Source: Streptomyces luteolifulvus
GTDB lineage: Bacteria > Actinomycetota > Actinomycetes > Streptomycetales > Streptomycetaceae
Reading direction: 5' to 3'
Assembly: GCF_008806595.1 (NCBI RefSeq)
Contig: NZ_VZRB01000010.1
Coordinates: forward strand, 186,001 to 250,000
DNA: 64,000 nucleotides
Below, one piece after another: positions 1-10,508 of the stretch. The position numbers were made by a program, and so were the translations under genes. Within the stretch, counting starts at the first letter, position 1, and the number at the start of each line of letters is the position of its first letter. Below the pieces are notes generated by a model, which searched no databases, was not told where the DNA came from, and saw only the letters and a program-made list of their open reading frames with translations.

Positions 1-294
1 TTTGCTGCCCCACGGGGAGTGGCCGTCCTGGGGGCCCTGCTGCCCCTGCGAGCCGCCGTCGGAGCCCTCGCCGCCGACCGGGTGCCGGGGCTGCCACGGG
101 CGGTCCGGAGTGCCCTCGGGGGGCGGCGCGAACGGGTTGTCGTCCTCGGCCGGGCCCTGCTCGTCGCCGTTCTTCTTGCCGGAGGGCGCGTCCGGCGGTG
201 AGGCGGGGCGCTCGCGCAGGAGCATGCCGCCGCGCTGCCCTCCCGGCACCGACTGCGGGGGGAGCGTGAGAAGTCGCAGGCTGCGGTCCGGCAT
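1..294 (-). CDS. N-terminal part of a membrane-type protein, cut by the window edge
   Basis: The minus strand is open from the ATG at 294 to base 1 (98 codons, no stop) with strongly GC-biased third positions, so this is the 5' part of a gene leaving the window on the left. After a short basic start the sequence becomes a hydrophilic Pro/Gly/Asp-rich tail (for example DNPFAPPPEGTPDRPWQPR). Such disordered tails commonly precede the membrane domain of Streptomyces DUF4190/RDD-type proteins, but no domain lies inside the window and the family is a guess. AAGGGGAAG stands about 11 bases before the ATG; an internal ATG at 225 is an alternative start. It is divergent from purN. Confidence 0.6.
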   Translation of the reverse strand, partial: MPDRSLRLLTLPPQSVPGGQRGGMLLRERPASPPDAPSGKKNGDEQGPAEDDNPFAPPPEGTPDRPWQPRHPVGGEGSDGGSQGQQGPQDGHSPWGSK

Positions 295-602
295 CAAGTG
301 AGCGTCTTCCCCTTGGTGAGTACGACTGTCTGGTGGTGCGTACGAATGTCCTGGCGTGAGCCGTCGTGTGTCTGGCGTGAGCCGTCGTGAGCTCTCACTT
401 CGTGAACGCAGCGCACGGCGACCGCGTTCCCGGGCCCTCTCCCCCCAGACGCTACCTTCCGGCCACGCCCCCGTCCCGTGGGGGCCGCCCCACGGTGCCG
501 GTATCGTTGCTGGCGGCCGGCTGCTTCGTAGACTTCCCCGTATCCGGGGGCGCGAAGCATTCGTACGACCGTACAAACGCTTCCCCGAGAAAGGGCCCCG
601 CC
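295..602. other. Divergent intergenic region upstream of purN
   Basis: No convincing gene is visible in these 308 bases. An 18-base direct repeat (CTGGCGTGAGCCGTCGTG) occurs at 351-368 and again at 372-389, a 21-base period. The region should hold the promoters of purN/purH and of the leftward partial gene, but I could not pick a clear -35/-10 pair. No ZTP-type or other known purine riboswitch is recognisable here. Confidence 0.5.
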
Positions 603-1232
603 GTGGCCGCCAAGCCCGTGGCCAAGCGCCTTGTGGTGCTGGTCTCCGGATCCGGTACGAACCTTCAGGCTCTCCTGGACGCCATCGCGACCGCCGGTAC
701 CGAGGCCTACGGAGCCGAGATCGTGGCCGTCGGGGCCGACCGCGACGGCATCGAGGGGCTCGCCCGCGCCGAGCGCGCCGGGCTGCCCACCTTCGTGTGC
801 AGGGTGAAGGACCACCCGACCCGTCAGGAGTGGGACGCGGCCCTGACCGAGGCGACCGCCGCGTACGAGCCCGACCTGGTCGTCTCCGCCGGGTTCATGA
901 AGATCGTGGGCAAGGAGTTCCTGGCCCGCTACGGCGGGCGGTTCGTGAACACGCACCCCGCCCTGCTGCCCAGTTTCCCGGGAGCCCACGGTGTGCGGGA
1001 CGCGCTGGCGTACGGCGCCAAGGTCACCGGCTGCACCGTCCACTTCGTCGACGACGGCGTCGACACCGGACCGATCATCGCCCAGGGCGTGGTGGAGGTC
1101 CGGGACGAGGACGACGAGAGCGCTCTGCACGAGCGCATCAAGGAAGTCGAGCGAAGGCTGCTCGTCGATGTCGTGGGGCGGATCGCCCGCAACGGCTATC
1201 GCATTGAGGGACGAAAGGTAGTTATCCAGTGA
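603..1232 (+). CDS. purN: Phosphoribosylglycinamide formyltransferase PurN
   Basis: Cytosolic enzyme of de novo purine synthesis that moves the formyl group of 10-formyl-THF to GAR, giving FGAR. The 209-residue protein has the family length. It shows the N-terminal phosphate-binding VLVSGSGTNLQALLDA, the catalytic NTHPALLPSFPGAHG (Asn and His) and VDDGVDTGPII, which carries the catalytic Asp. The GTG at 603 is chosen because it begins MAAKPVAKRLVVLVSG just before the first strand and GAGAAAGGG stands about 8 bases upstream; the frame stays open to 387, but that extension has no family counterpart. The stop overlaps the purH start by 4 bases (GTGA), so the two enzymes are translationally coupled. 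Confidence 0.97.
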   Translation: MAAKPVAKRLVVLVSGSGTNLQALLDAIATAGTEAYGAEIVAVGADRDGIEGLARAERAGLPTFVCRVKDHPTRQEWDAALTEATAAYEPDLVVSAGFMKIVGKEFLARYGGRFVNTHPALLPSFPGAHGVRDALAYGAKVTGCTVHFVDDGVDTGPIIAQGVVEVRDEDDESALHERIKEVERRLLVDVVGRIARNGYRIEGRKVVIQ

Positions 1233-2800
1233 CCGCCACCGCCGAGAGCAACAAGCGGCCGATTCGCCGGGCGCTCGTCAGCGTCTACGACAAGACCGGG
1301 CTCGAGGAGCTCGCCCGCGGGCTCCACGAGGCGGGCGTGGAACTCGTCTCCACCGGCTCCACCGCCGGCCGTATCGCCGCCGCCGGCGTCCCCGTCACCA
1401 AGGTCGAGGAGCTCACCGGCTTCCCCGAGTGCCTGGACGGCCGCGTCAAGACCCTGCACCCCAAGGTCCACGCCGGCATCCTCGCCGACCTGCGCCTGGA
1501 GGACCACCGGCAGCAGCTGCAGGAGCTGGGCGTCGAGCCGTTCGACCTCGTCGTCGTCAACCTCTACCCGTTCCGCGAGACCGTCGCCTCGGGCGCCTCG
1601 CCCGACGAGTGCGTCGAGCAGATCGACATCGGCGGCCCCTCGATGGTGCGCGCCGCAGCCAAGAATCACCCGTCCGTGGCGGTCGTCACCAGCCCGGCCC
1701 GTTACGCCGATGTCCTCGCGGCCGTCCGCGACGGCGGCTTCGACCTCGCCACCCGCAAGCGGCTCGCCGCGGAGGCCTTCCAGCACACGGCCGCGTACGA
1801 CGTGGCGGTGGCGAGCTGGTTCGCCTCGTCCTACGCCCCCGTCGACGCGTCCCGGTTCCCCGACTTCCTCGGCGCGACCTGGGAGCGCGAGAGCACCCTG
1901 CGCTACGGCGAGAACCCGCACCAGCCGGCCGCGCTGTACGTCGACGGCGCGGGCGAGGGCCTGGCCCAGGCCGAGCAGCTGCACGGCAAGGAGATGTCGT
2001 ACAACAACTACACGGACACGGACGCCGCCCGCCGTGCCGCGTACGACCACGACGAGCCGTGCGTCGCGATCATCAAGCACGCCAACCCGTGCGGCATCGC
2101 CGTCGGCGCGGACGTCGCCGAGGCGCACCGCAAGGCGCACGCCTGCGACCCGCTGTCAGCGTTCGGCGGTGTCATCGCGGTCAACCGTCCGGTGTCGAAG
2201 GAGATGGCCGAGCAGGTCGCCGAGATCTTCACCGAGGTCATCGTGGCGCCCGACTACGAGGACGGCGCACTGGAGGCCCTCGCCAAGAAGAAGAACATCC
2301 GGGTGCTGAAGGCGCCGAACGGCCCGTCCCACCCCGTCGAGATCAAGGCGATCGACGGCGGCGCGCTGCTCCAGGTGACCGACCGCCTCCAGGCCGAGGG
2401 CGACGACCCGGCCAACTGGACGCTCGCGACGGGCGAGGCGCTCACCGCGGCCGAACTGGCCGAGCTGTCCTTCGCCTGGAAGGCGTGCCGGGCCGTCAAG
2501 TCCAACGCCATCCTGCTCGCCAAGGACGGCGCCTCGGTCGGCGTCGGCATGGGCCAGGTCAACCGGGTCGACTCCGCGAAGCTGGCCGTCGAACGCGCCG
2601 GCGCCGAGCGCGCCCAGGGTTCCTACGCCGCCTCCGACGCGTTCTTCCCCTTCCCCGACGGCCTGGAGATCCTCGTCGAGGCCGGCGTCAAGGCCGTGGT
2701 CCAGCCCGGCGGTTCGGTCCGTGACGAACTGGTCGTGGAGGCCGCGAAGAAGGCGGGCATCACGATGTACTTCACGGGGACGCGGCACTTCTTCCACTGA
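1229..2800 (+). CDS. purH: Bifunctional AICAR transformylase/IMP cyclohydrolase PurH
   Basis: Carries out the last two steps of IMP synthesis: formylation of AICAR with 10-formyl-THF, then ring closure. The 523 residues match the usual length. The N-terminal IMP cyclohydrolase (MGS-like) domain has STGSTAGRI, the segment GRVKTLHPKVHAGIL and the IDIGGPSMVRAAAKN motif. The C-terminal transformylase domain has STLRYGENPHQPAALY, KHANPCGIA and AWKACRAVKSNAI. It starts with GTG inside the purN stop codon and forms a purNH operon with it. Both enzymes consume the folate that FolD and GlyA, also in this window, help to supply. A strong hairpin follows the stop. Confidence 0.98.
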   Translation: MTATAESNKRPIRRALVSVYDKTGLEELARGLHEAGVELVSTGSTAGRIAAAGVPVTKVEELTGFPECLDGRVKTLHPKVHAGILADLRLEDHRQQLQELGVEPFDLVVVNLYPFRETVASGASPDECVEQIDIGGPSMVRAAAKNHPSVAVVTSPARYADVLAAVRDGGFDLATRKRLAAEAFQHTAAYDVAVASWFASSYAPVDASRFPDFLGATWERESTLRYGENPHQPAALYVDGAGEGLAQAEQLHGKEMSYNNYTDTDAARRAAYDHDEPCVAIIKHANPCGIAVGADVAEAHRKAHACDPLSAFGGVIAVNRPVSKEMAEQVAEIFTEVIVAPDYEDGALEALAKKKNIRVLKAPNGPSHPVEIKAIDGGALLQVTDRLQAEGDDPANWTLATGEALTAAELAELSFAWKACRAVKSNAILLAKDGASVGVGMGQVNRVDSAKLAVERAGAERAQGSYAASDAFFPFPDGLEILVEAGVKAVVQPGGSVRDELVVEAAKKAGITMYFTGTRHFFH

Positions 2801-2829
2801 CAGCCGGCACGACACCGGCGAGAACAGGG

Positions 2830-2873
2830 ACGGCCCCCGGTCCTCCCCCGAGGGGACCGGAGGCCGTCGTTTT
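2830..2873. terminator. Intrinsic terminator between convergent purH and secreted-protein genes
   Basis: A long imperfect hairpin: the arm beginning ACGGCCCCCGGTCC at 2830 pairs with the arm ending GGACCGGAGGCCGT at 2867, with a CCCCCGAGGGG tip, followed by CGTTTTCC. It lies 30 bases after purH and just before the end of the minus-strand gene, so it may serve both strands. Confidence 0.75.
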
Positions 2874-2885
2874 CCGGGGAGGCCG

Positions 2886-3278
2886 TCAGCAGACGCGCAG
2901 GCCCGGGATCTCTCCGTAGTTCACGCCTCCGGAGATCTTGTTGGCGGGGAACCAGCCCCAGCCGCCGTTGCTGACGTTGGTGTCGGCTTGGGTCCAGAGC
3001 CACCAGTCGTTGCGGGCGTTGCCGACCGGCGGGTTCTCCTGGCCGGGGAACTTCCGCTGGCAGACGAACCAGTTGTCGCCCGCGTACAGGAAGCCGGCGA
3101 CCGCGCCGTTCATCATCACGTTGCCGCCCTGGTAGTTGTGGCAGTAGCGCGAGTTGTGCGGTCCGCTGCCCCAGCAGCCGTTCGGTGCCGCCGCCGCGCC
3201 GGCCGGCGTCAGCGCGACCGCGCCCGTGGCGAGTACCGCCGCCGCACCGAGCGATGCGAGTGTCCCCTTGATGCTCAT
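2886..3278 (-). CDS. Small secreted protein of unknown function
   Basis: A 130-residue protein with a clear signal peptide: a basic N-terminus, a hydrophobic core (LGAAAVLATGAVALTPAG) and a probable cleavage site after AAAA. The mature part of about 95 residues is rich in Trp, Asn and Gly (for example NARNDWWLWTQADTN and GGWGWFPANK), with four cysteines that could form two disulfides. This resembles small extracellular beta-rich SH3-like proteins, but I do not recognise a named family. The start at 3278 is preceded by GGAGGG at a spacing of 8, which rejects an upstream in-frame ATG at 3302. Convergent with purH. Confidence 0.85.
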   Translation of the reverse strand: MSIKGTLASLGAAAVLATGAVALTPAGAAAAPNGCWGSGPHNSRYCHNYQGGNVMMNGAVAGFLYAGDNWFVCQRKFPGQENPPVGNARNDWWLWTQADTNVSNGGWGWFPANKISGGVNYGEIPGLRVC

Positions 3279-3368
3279 GGTGTGTCCCTCCGGTTGTGCC
3301 ACCCCCGTTGGTGGACACCACCACGGTGGCGGCGCAGGGCCGTGGACGGTACCTCGGAACTCTCAGGG

Positions 3369-4942
<1,574 letters not shown>

Positions 4943-4946
<4 letters not shown>

Positions 4947-5689
4947 CGGGCGATCCGGCCGGACGGTTCCGTCAGGACGACCAGGTCGTCCTCCCGGACC
5001 AGGTCGAAGCGGAGCGCCAGGGACACCAGCGACTCCTTCTTGCCGTTCAGGCGCGGCCCCGACTCCGCCGTCTCCGGACCGGGCTTGAGACGCAGCTTCA
5101 CGGCCAGGTAGTCGATGTTCCACTGCACCGAGGTACGGGACGCGCCCGGCCAGCCGGGACGCAGCCGGTCGACCACCTGGTCGACGGTGGGCAGCGGGGC
5201 GTGCGGGGCGCCGCGCAGCCGGGGCTCGCACAGGGCGGCCAGGACCGCGAAGTAGCGCTTGCTGCGGTCGACGGAGAAGGCGGGCGCGGTGGTGTCGCCG
5301 TCGGGGCCGCCCTCGGTGCGCAGATAGTCGTGGCGCGGCGCCCACACCTCGACGGCCAGCAGGTCGCCCGCGGCCGGCAGCACGATCCGCGAGAACTCGA
5401 ACGGCACGGGCGCGTCCAGCCGGCCCGGCCCCACCTTGATGTGCTCGCCCGCGCCCTCCGGGTTCTCCACGACGTACGTCTGGTGGGAGCAGAGGTTGCT
5501 CAGCGTCCAGAAGACGCCCTGCGCGCCGATCTCACCGGCTTTGCGGGAGACGCCGTCGTGCGCGATGCACAGGTCGTTGTCCCGCGCGGACCGCCCGAAG
5601 GTGAGCCGTTCGCCCGGGGCAAGCCGGTGCTGGGGGCGGTGCCGCTCGTTCTCCGTGGTCGGCGGAGGTACCACGATGATGCTGTACAA
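4943..5689 (-). CDS. FHA-domain protein coupled to the Ser/Thr kinase
   Basis: 248 residues. The N-terminal half is a forkhead-associated domain that binds phosphothreonine: LTFGRSARDNDLCI holds the conserved GR and N, then HDGVSRKAGEI (the Ser-Arg motif) and the core strand WTLSNL. The C-terminal half (about 130-248) has PTVDQVVDRLRPGWPG and resembles a small helical or winged-helix segment that I cannot name. The start appears to be TTG at 5689 with GGGGAGA 6-7 bases upstream. The stop overlaps the kinase start (GTGA), so the adaptor and kinase are made together and the FHA domain is the likely reader of kinase phosphorylation. Confidence 0.85.
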
Positions 5690-5740
5690 GGTGCGTCTCC
5701 CCGTGCCTGACAGCTACCCACGTCAGACTAGGGCGACGCA

Positions 5741-5782
5741 CCAGGGCCGTGTCCCCCTCGAACGGGTGAGACACGGCCCTGG
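5741..5782 (-). terminator. Hairpin terminator downstream of the 5822-6388 gene
   Basis: A perfect 13-bp stem: CCAGGGCCGTGTC (5741-5753) pairs with GACACGGCCCTGG (5770-5782) around a 16-base loop. It lies about 40 bases past the stop of the minus-strand membrane-protein gene and before the FHA gene, separating the two transcripts. Confidence 0.75.
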
Positions 5783-5821
5783 ACCAGGAATGGCGCGAAC
5801 TGTTCAGTCGCCCGAACGTGT

Positions 5822-6388
5822 TCAGAAGCGCTGGCGGTTGAACCAGGCGGAGCCGGCGGAGTTGCCGACGAACACGGCGATCAGGATGGCGAGCACCGTG
5901 TGGACCAGGCCCACGATGACGAACGGGTACAGGCCGAGGATCGCGGTGATGATGGCGAACACCAGCAGCGTGACGCGGACGCCGTTGCCGCCGGAGTTGA
6001 ACTTCACCGCCAGCACGATCGCGAACACGGCCCAGGCCAGCGCGAACACGGTGAGGCCCCAGATCATGCCGGCCGAGTAGTCGGCGAGCTGCTGGAAGGC
6101 GGCGTCGTCCTTGAGCTGCTCGTCGTTCTTCGCGGCGTTCACGCTCGCCGCGGTGAAGGCGAACAGGGCCACGCCGAGGAGCTGCAGGCCGACGATGACC
6201 CACAGCATCACACGGGCCGCGCTCACCGTGCCGGGCATCGTCGTCATGACGGGCCCGCCGCCGTAGCCCTGCACCGGAGGAGCCTGCGGGTAGCCGTATC
6301 CGGGCGCCTGCGGCTGCTGAGGGTAGCCGTAGCCCGGCTGCTGACCCTGGGGCGCGCCGTAGGGGTTGTTCGGGTCGCCGAAACTCAT
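5822..6388 (-). CDS. Membrane protein with Pro/Gln/Tyr/Gly-rich N-terminal tail
   Basis: 188 residues. The first 45 residues are a low-complexity cytoplasmic tail with PQQPQAPGYGYPQAPP-type repeats. About four hydrophobic segments follow: ARVMLWVIVGLQLLGVALFAF, SAGMIWGLTVFALAWAVFAI, VTLLVFAIITAILGLYPFVI and VLAILIAVFVGNSAG. The fold resembles small DUF4064/DUF4190-like integral membrane proteins whose role is unknown. The start at 6388 is fixed by GGAGGAAAG 6 bases upstream; the longer in-frame extension to 6505 lacks a ribosome site. It is transcribed alone toward the terminator at 5741-5782 and is divergent from folD. Confidence 0.85.
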   Translation of the reverse strand: MSFGDPNNPYGAPQGQQPGYGYPQQPQAPGYGYPQAPPVQGYGGGPVMTTMPGTVSAARVMLWVIVGLQLLGVALFAFTAASVNAAKNDEQLKDDAAFQQLADYSAGMIWGLTVFALAWAVFAIVLAVKFNSGGNGVRVTLLVFAIITAILGLYPFVIVGLVHTVLAILIAVFVGNSAGSAWFNRQRF

Positions 6389-6671
6389 GGCTGTCTTTCC
6401 TCCGTTGTTCCAGGTGCGGGGACGACGCGCGGCACCGTACGGAGGAAGGTTCGTGGATGCGGTTCGTCCCCCCGATGAGCTGCCCCGCGGCACTGTTTCG
6501 GCCATCGTTCTTTACCACCTACTTACTTGTCCAGCCTTGTCCAGTCGCAATCGCCATGTGTTGTGCAAGTGCAACATCAGTGATCATGAGCGGATACGGG
6601 CGGACCGGTGCCGAGCCTCCCGCGGGCCCCCGGATTGGAAGCCGCACCCCGGCATCGGCGAGGATGGAGCC

Positions 6672-7526
6672 ATGACCGCCCAGATTCTCGATGGCAAGGC
6701 CACCGCAGCCGCGATCAAGTCCGATCTGACCGCCCGCGTGGCGGCGCTGAAGGAGAAGGGAGTCACGCCCGGCCTCGGCACGATCCTCGTCGGGGACGAC
6801 CCCGGAAGCCAGAAGTACGTCGCCGGCAAGCACCGCGACTGCGCCGAGGTCGGCATCGCCTCCATCCAGCGCGAGCTGCCCGCCACGGCGACGCAGGAGG
6901 AGATCGAGGCGGTCGTACGGGAGCTCAACGGGGACCCGGCCTGCACCGGTTACATCGTGCAACTGCCGCTTCCCAGGGGCATCGACGAGAACCGCATCCT
7001 CGAACTCATGGACCCGGACAAGGACGCCGACGGGCTCCACCCGATGAACCTGGGGCGGCTGGTCCTGAACGAGCCCGCGCCGCTGCCCTGCACCCCCAAC
7101 GGCGTCCTGACCCTGCTGCGCCGCTACGGCGTGGAGATCAAGGGCGCCGAGGTCGTGGTCGTCGGCCGTGGTGTGACCATCGGCCGGCCGATGCCGCTGC
7201 TGCTGACCCGGCGCAGCGAGAACGCGACGGTGACCCAGTGCCACACCGGGACGCGTGATCTGTCCGCCCACCTCAGGCGCGCCGACATCATCGTCGCGGC
7301 CGCCGGTTCGGCCCACCTCGTCCGGCCGGAGGACGTGAAGCCGGGCGCGGCCGTCCTCGACGTCGGCGTCTCGCGCAGCGCCGAGGGCAGGATCGTGGGC
7401 GACGTCCACCCCGGCGTCGCCGAGGTCGCCGGGTGGATCTCCCCGAACCCGGGCGGGGTGGGCCCGATGACACGGGCGCAGCTGCTCGTCAACGTGGTCG
7501 AGGCGGCGGAGCGCAGTGCCGGCTGA
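6672..7526 (+). CDS. folD: Bifunctional methylenetetrahydrofolate dehydrogenase/cyclohydrolase FolD
   Basis: Cytosolic enzyme interconverting 5,10-methylene-, 5,10-methenyl- and 10-formyl-THF with NADP. At 284 residues it has the standard length. It shows KYVAGKHRDCAEVGI with the catalytic Lys-containing segment, VQLPLPRGID, DKDADGLHPMNLGRL, PCTPNGVLTLL, the nucleotide-binding VVVGRGVTIGRP, and PGGVGPMTRA near the C-terminus. The ATG at 6672 follows a GGATGGAG-type site; a longer open frame to 6366 runs antisense through the neighbour and is rejected. It supplies the formyl donor used by PurN and PurH. The 5' region has a short inverted repeat, TGTTG-N8-CAACA (6559-6576), of unknown meaning. 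Confidence 0.97.
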   Translation: MTAQILDGKATAAAIKSDLTARVAALKEKGVTPGLGTILVGDDPGSQKYVAGKHRDCAEVGIASIQRELPATATQEEIEAVVRELNGDPACTGYIVQLPLPRGIDENRILELMDPDKDADGLHPMNLGRLVLNEPAPLPCTPNGVLTLLRRYGVEIKGAEVVVVGRGVTIGRPMPLLLTRRSENATVTQCHTGTRDLSAHLRRADIIVAAAGSAHLVRPEDVKPGAAVLDVGVSRSAEGRIVGDVHPGVAEVAGWISPNPGGVGPMTRAQLLVNVVEAAERSAG

Positions 7527-7998
7527 GGACATCCCCGGCGAGACCGAGGACTTCGAGGTGCAGGACGCGGTCAGCGCGCCCGACGCCGAGGGGCGCCCGC
7601 GGCGTACGACGCGCCGCTTCCCGCTGTTCACCAGGGACACGGCCCGCCCCGAGGGCGGCGGCCGGGCCGCGCCCGGCGACGCCCCGGCGCCCGCCCGGCA
7701 GTGGCCGATCCTCGTGGTGCTGGCCGCGGTCGCCCTCGGTCTGCTGCTGACCGCGCTCGACGTGTTCCGCTACGGGACGCTGCTGATCGGCGCGGCGCTG
7801 CTGGCCGGCGGTGTCCTGCGCTGGATCCTGCCGGACGTCGGCATGCTCGCGGTGCGCTCCCGCTTCACCGACATCGTCACGTACGGCGTGCTCGGTATCG
7901 CGATCGTTCTGCTGGCGTTGATGGCGCAGCCCAACCCGTGGCTGCAGCTTCCGTTCCTGAAGGACACGCTGCACTTCACCGTCAGCAGCGGCGGCTGA
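7516..7998 (+). CDS. DUF3017-family membrane protein
   Basis: 160 residues. The N-terminal 60 residues are charged and disordered. Three hydrophobic segments follow: WPILVVLAAVALGLLLTALDVF, GTLLIGAALLAGGVLRWILP and IVTYGVLGIAIVLLALM, with the conserved ILPDVGMLAVRSR between the second and third. This is the arrangement of the actinobacterial DUF3017 family, which is typically found directly after folD; its function is unknown. The GTG start at 7516 overlaps folD by 11 bases, so it is co-translated with folD. A hairpin terminator follows. Confidence 0.88.
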   Translation: MPAEDIPGETEDFEVQDAVSAPDAEGRPRRTTRRFPLFTRDTARPEGGGRAAPGDAPAPARQWPILVVLAAVALGLLLTALDVFRYGTLLIGAALLAGGVLRWILPDVGMLAVRSRFTDIVTYGVLGIAIVLLALMAQPNPWLQLPFLKDTLHFTVSSGG

Positions 7999-8010
7999 CC
8001 GGTCGCGTAC

Positions 8011-8054
8011 GGCGGCGGCCCGCCCTCTCCCCCGATGAAGGGCGGACCGCCGCC
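8011..8054 (+). terminator. Terminator of the folD operon
   Basis: GGCGGCGGCCCGCCCT (8011-8026) pairs with AGGGCGGACCGCCGCC (8039-8054), a 16-bp stem with one mismatch and a 12-base loop, beginning 13 bases after the DUF3017 stop. There is no T-run, as is usual in Streptomyces. Confidence 0.7.
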
Positions 8055-8246
8055 GGAATCCACCCTCGTGCAGGGTGCGGGAGCTGTTCAACAGCTGTCA
8101 GTGCGCTGTGGCACGCGTGTGACCGTTCTGCCACGTTGTCCGGGCTCTGCCACGGCCGCGGGACGCCCGCCAGGGAACCGATCACGCTGTCGACGTCGTC
8201 ACTTGGCTGGGACCGGGCAACGCGACTGACGCCGTGGAGGTGACCG

Positions 8247-8711
8247 ATGAGCGCCTGGCAGCCACTGCCGGACGATCTTCCGGCGGAGGTGCGGCACTTC
8301 GTGGAGCAACTTCGGCTCCTCAAGGACCGCACGGGGCTCAGCCTGGTGGCCCTCGGCGCGCGGACCGCGTACAGCAAGTCCTCCTGGCACCGCTACCTCA
8401 ACGGCACCCAGCCCCCGCCCCGGCAGGCGGTCGTCGCGTTGTGCCGGGTCGCGGGCGAGGATCCCGAACGGCACGGAGTGCGCTGGGAACTGGCGGTCCA
8501 GGCGTGGCCCCGCCCGGCGACGGCGCCCGACCGGCCCGAGGGCGACCAGGAGTACGAGGACGACCCCACCCTCCCGTGGTGGGACACACCCCCCGAGGAG
8601 ACCCGCCGCGGCACCCTGGGACTGCCGGGCGGCCGGCTGCTGCTGTACGCGGTTGCGCTGCTGCTGGTCCTGTTGGTGGTCGGGGTCGTCGGCGCTGTTG
8701 TTCTTGGGTGA
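8247..8711 (+). CDS. Membrane-anchored XRE-type helix-turn-helix protein
   Basis: 154 residues. Residues 1-75 form an XRE-like helix-turn-helix (LPDDLPAEVRHFVEQLRLL, then LSLVALGARTAYSKSSWHRYLNG). After a linker rich in Pro and acidic residues, the protein ends in one hydrophobic helix (LLLYAVALLLVLLVVGVVGA), so the HTH would be tethered inside the membrane. GGAGGTG stands 6 bases before the ATG. The next gene (8981) shares the same N-terminal domain and is a paralogue with a larger extracellular part. A 15-base palindrome, AGCTGTT-C-AACAGCT, lies upstream at 8082-8096. Whether the HTH binds DNA is not known. Confidence 0.82.
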   Translation: MSAWQPLPDDLPAEVRHFVEQLRLLKDRTGLSLVALGARTAYSKSSWHRYLNGTQPPPRQAVVALCRVAGEDPERHGVRWELAVQAWPRPATAPDRPEGDQEYEDDPTLPWWDTPPEETRRGTLGLPGGRLLLYAVALLLVLLVVGVVGAVVLG

Positions 8712-8980
8712 GATGAACGTTTCCGTGGCGGGCAGGGCGGGCTAGCGTAGGAAATCGGGACGGTCCGGGATGTCCCGTGCATATTCCAGGGCGTGTGCTC
8801 GTACGTGCCCGCGGTTTCACGCTCCTGTGCGCCCCATTCCCGGGAACTGGGATCACGGCCGGGCGCATCCCTGTGGGTAGCCAGAACGGGCAGACGGGGA
8901 GCAAACCCGGAGCAAACCGGGCGACAGCAGCCCGAACCGGGGGACAGTCAGCAGGAACCGGGGGAAAGAGGGGGGAAGCA

Positions 8981-10186
<1,206 letters not shown>

Positions 10187-10423
10187 TCGGAAGGGCTGCA
10201 CCGAGGAACGCGAAGTAATCGACGAAGACAGGATTGGCCGCCCCGATCCCGGGCACGCGAACGGTACCCCCACGGGAGTCCGGCAATCGGTACCCCCGCG
10301 AGACGGCCGCCCAAGTCCCCCTCTCCCGGACGGGCGGCCGTCCCCTTTCGTACCTCTGTGGGACGGGCCACAGGGACCCGGCCGTCTCAGATCTCGGATG
10401 CGCGATAGCCTGACCGCTGGATG

Positions 10424-10445
10424 GATCTCTTGATACCAAGAGATC
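10424..10445. promoter_or_regulatory. Perfect palindrome in the mdh leader, candidate operator
   Basis: GATCTCTTG (10424-10432) and CAAGAGATC (10437-10445) are perfect inverted repeats separated by ATAC, ending 63 bases before the mdh ATG. The symmetry and size fit a MarR-family operator. In S. coelicolor the MarR-type regulator TamR is reported to control mdh and other TCA genes, so a TamR-like site is a reasonable guess; I have not compared it with a published consensus. The rest of the 322-base gap (10187-10508) shows no gene. Confidence 0.6.
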
Positions 10446-10508
10446 GATCATTCGTACGTCTCACCGGGGCAGGGACGCCCCACCGCCAGCTGTCATACGG
10501 AGAACGCC

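Noticed and set aside
19..301. Plus-strand open frames at the left edge
   Set aside because: The minus frame over the same bases has the better codon bias and a typical disordered Streptomyces tail, so I chose that strand.
6559..6576. TGTTG-N8-CAACA inverted repeat upstream of folD
   Set aside because: Arms of only five bases are expected by chance in a sequence of this length; no supporting copy was seen.
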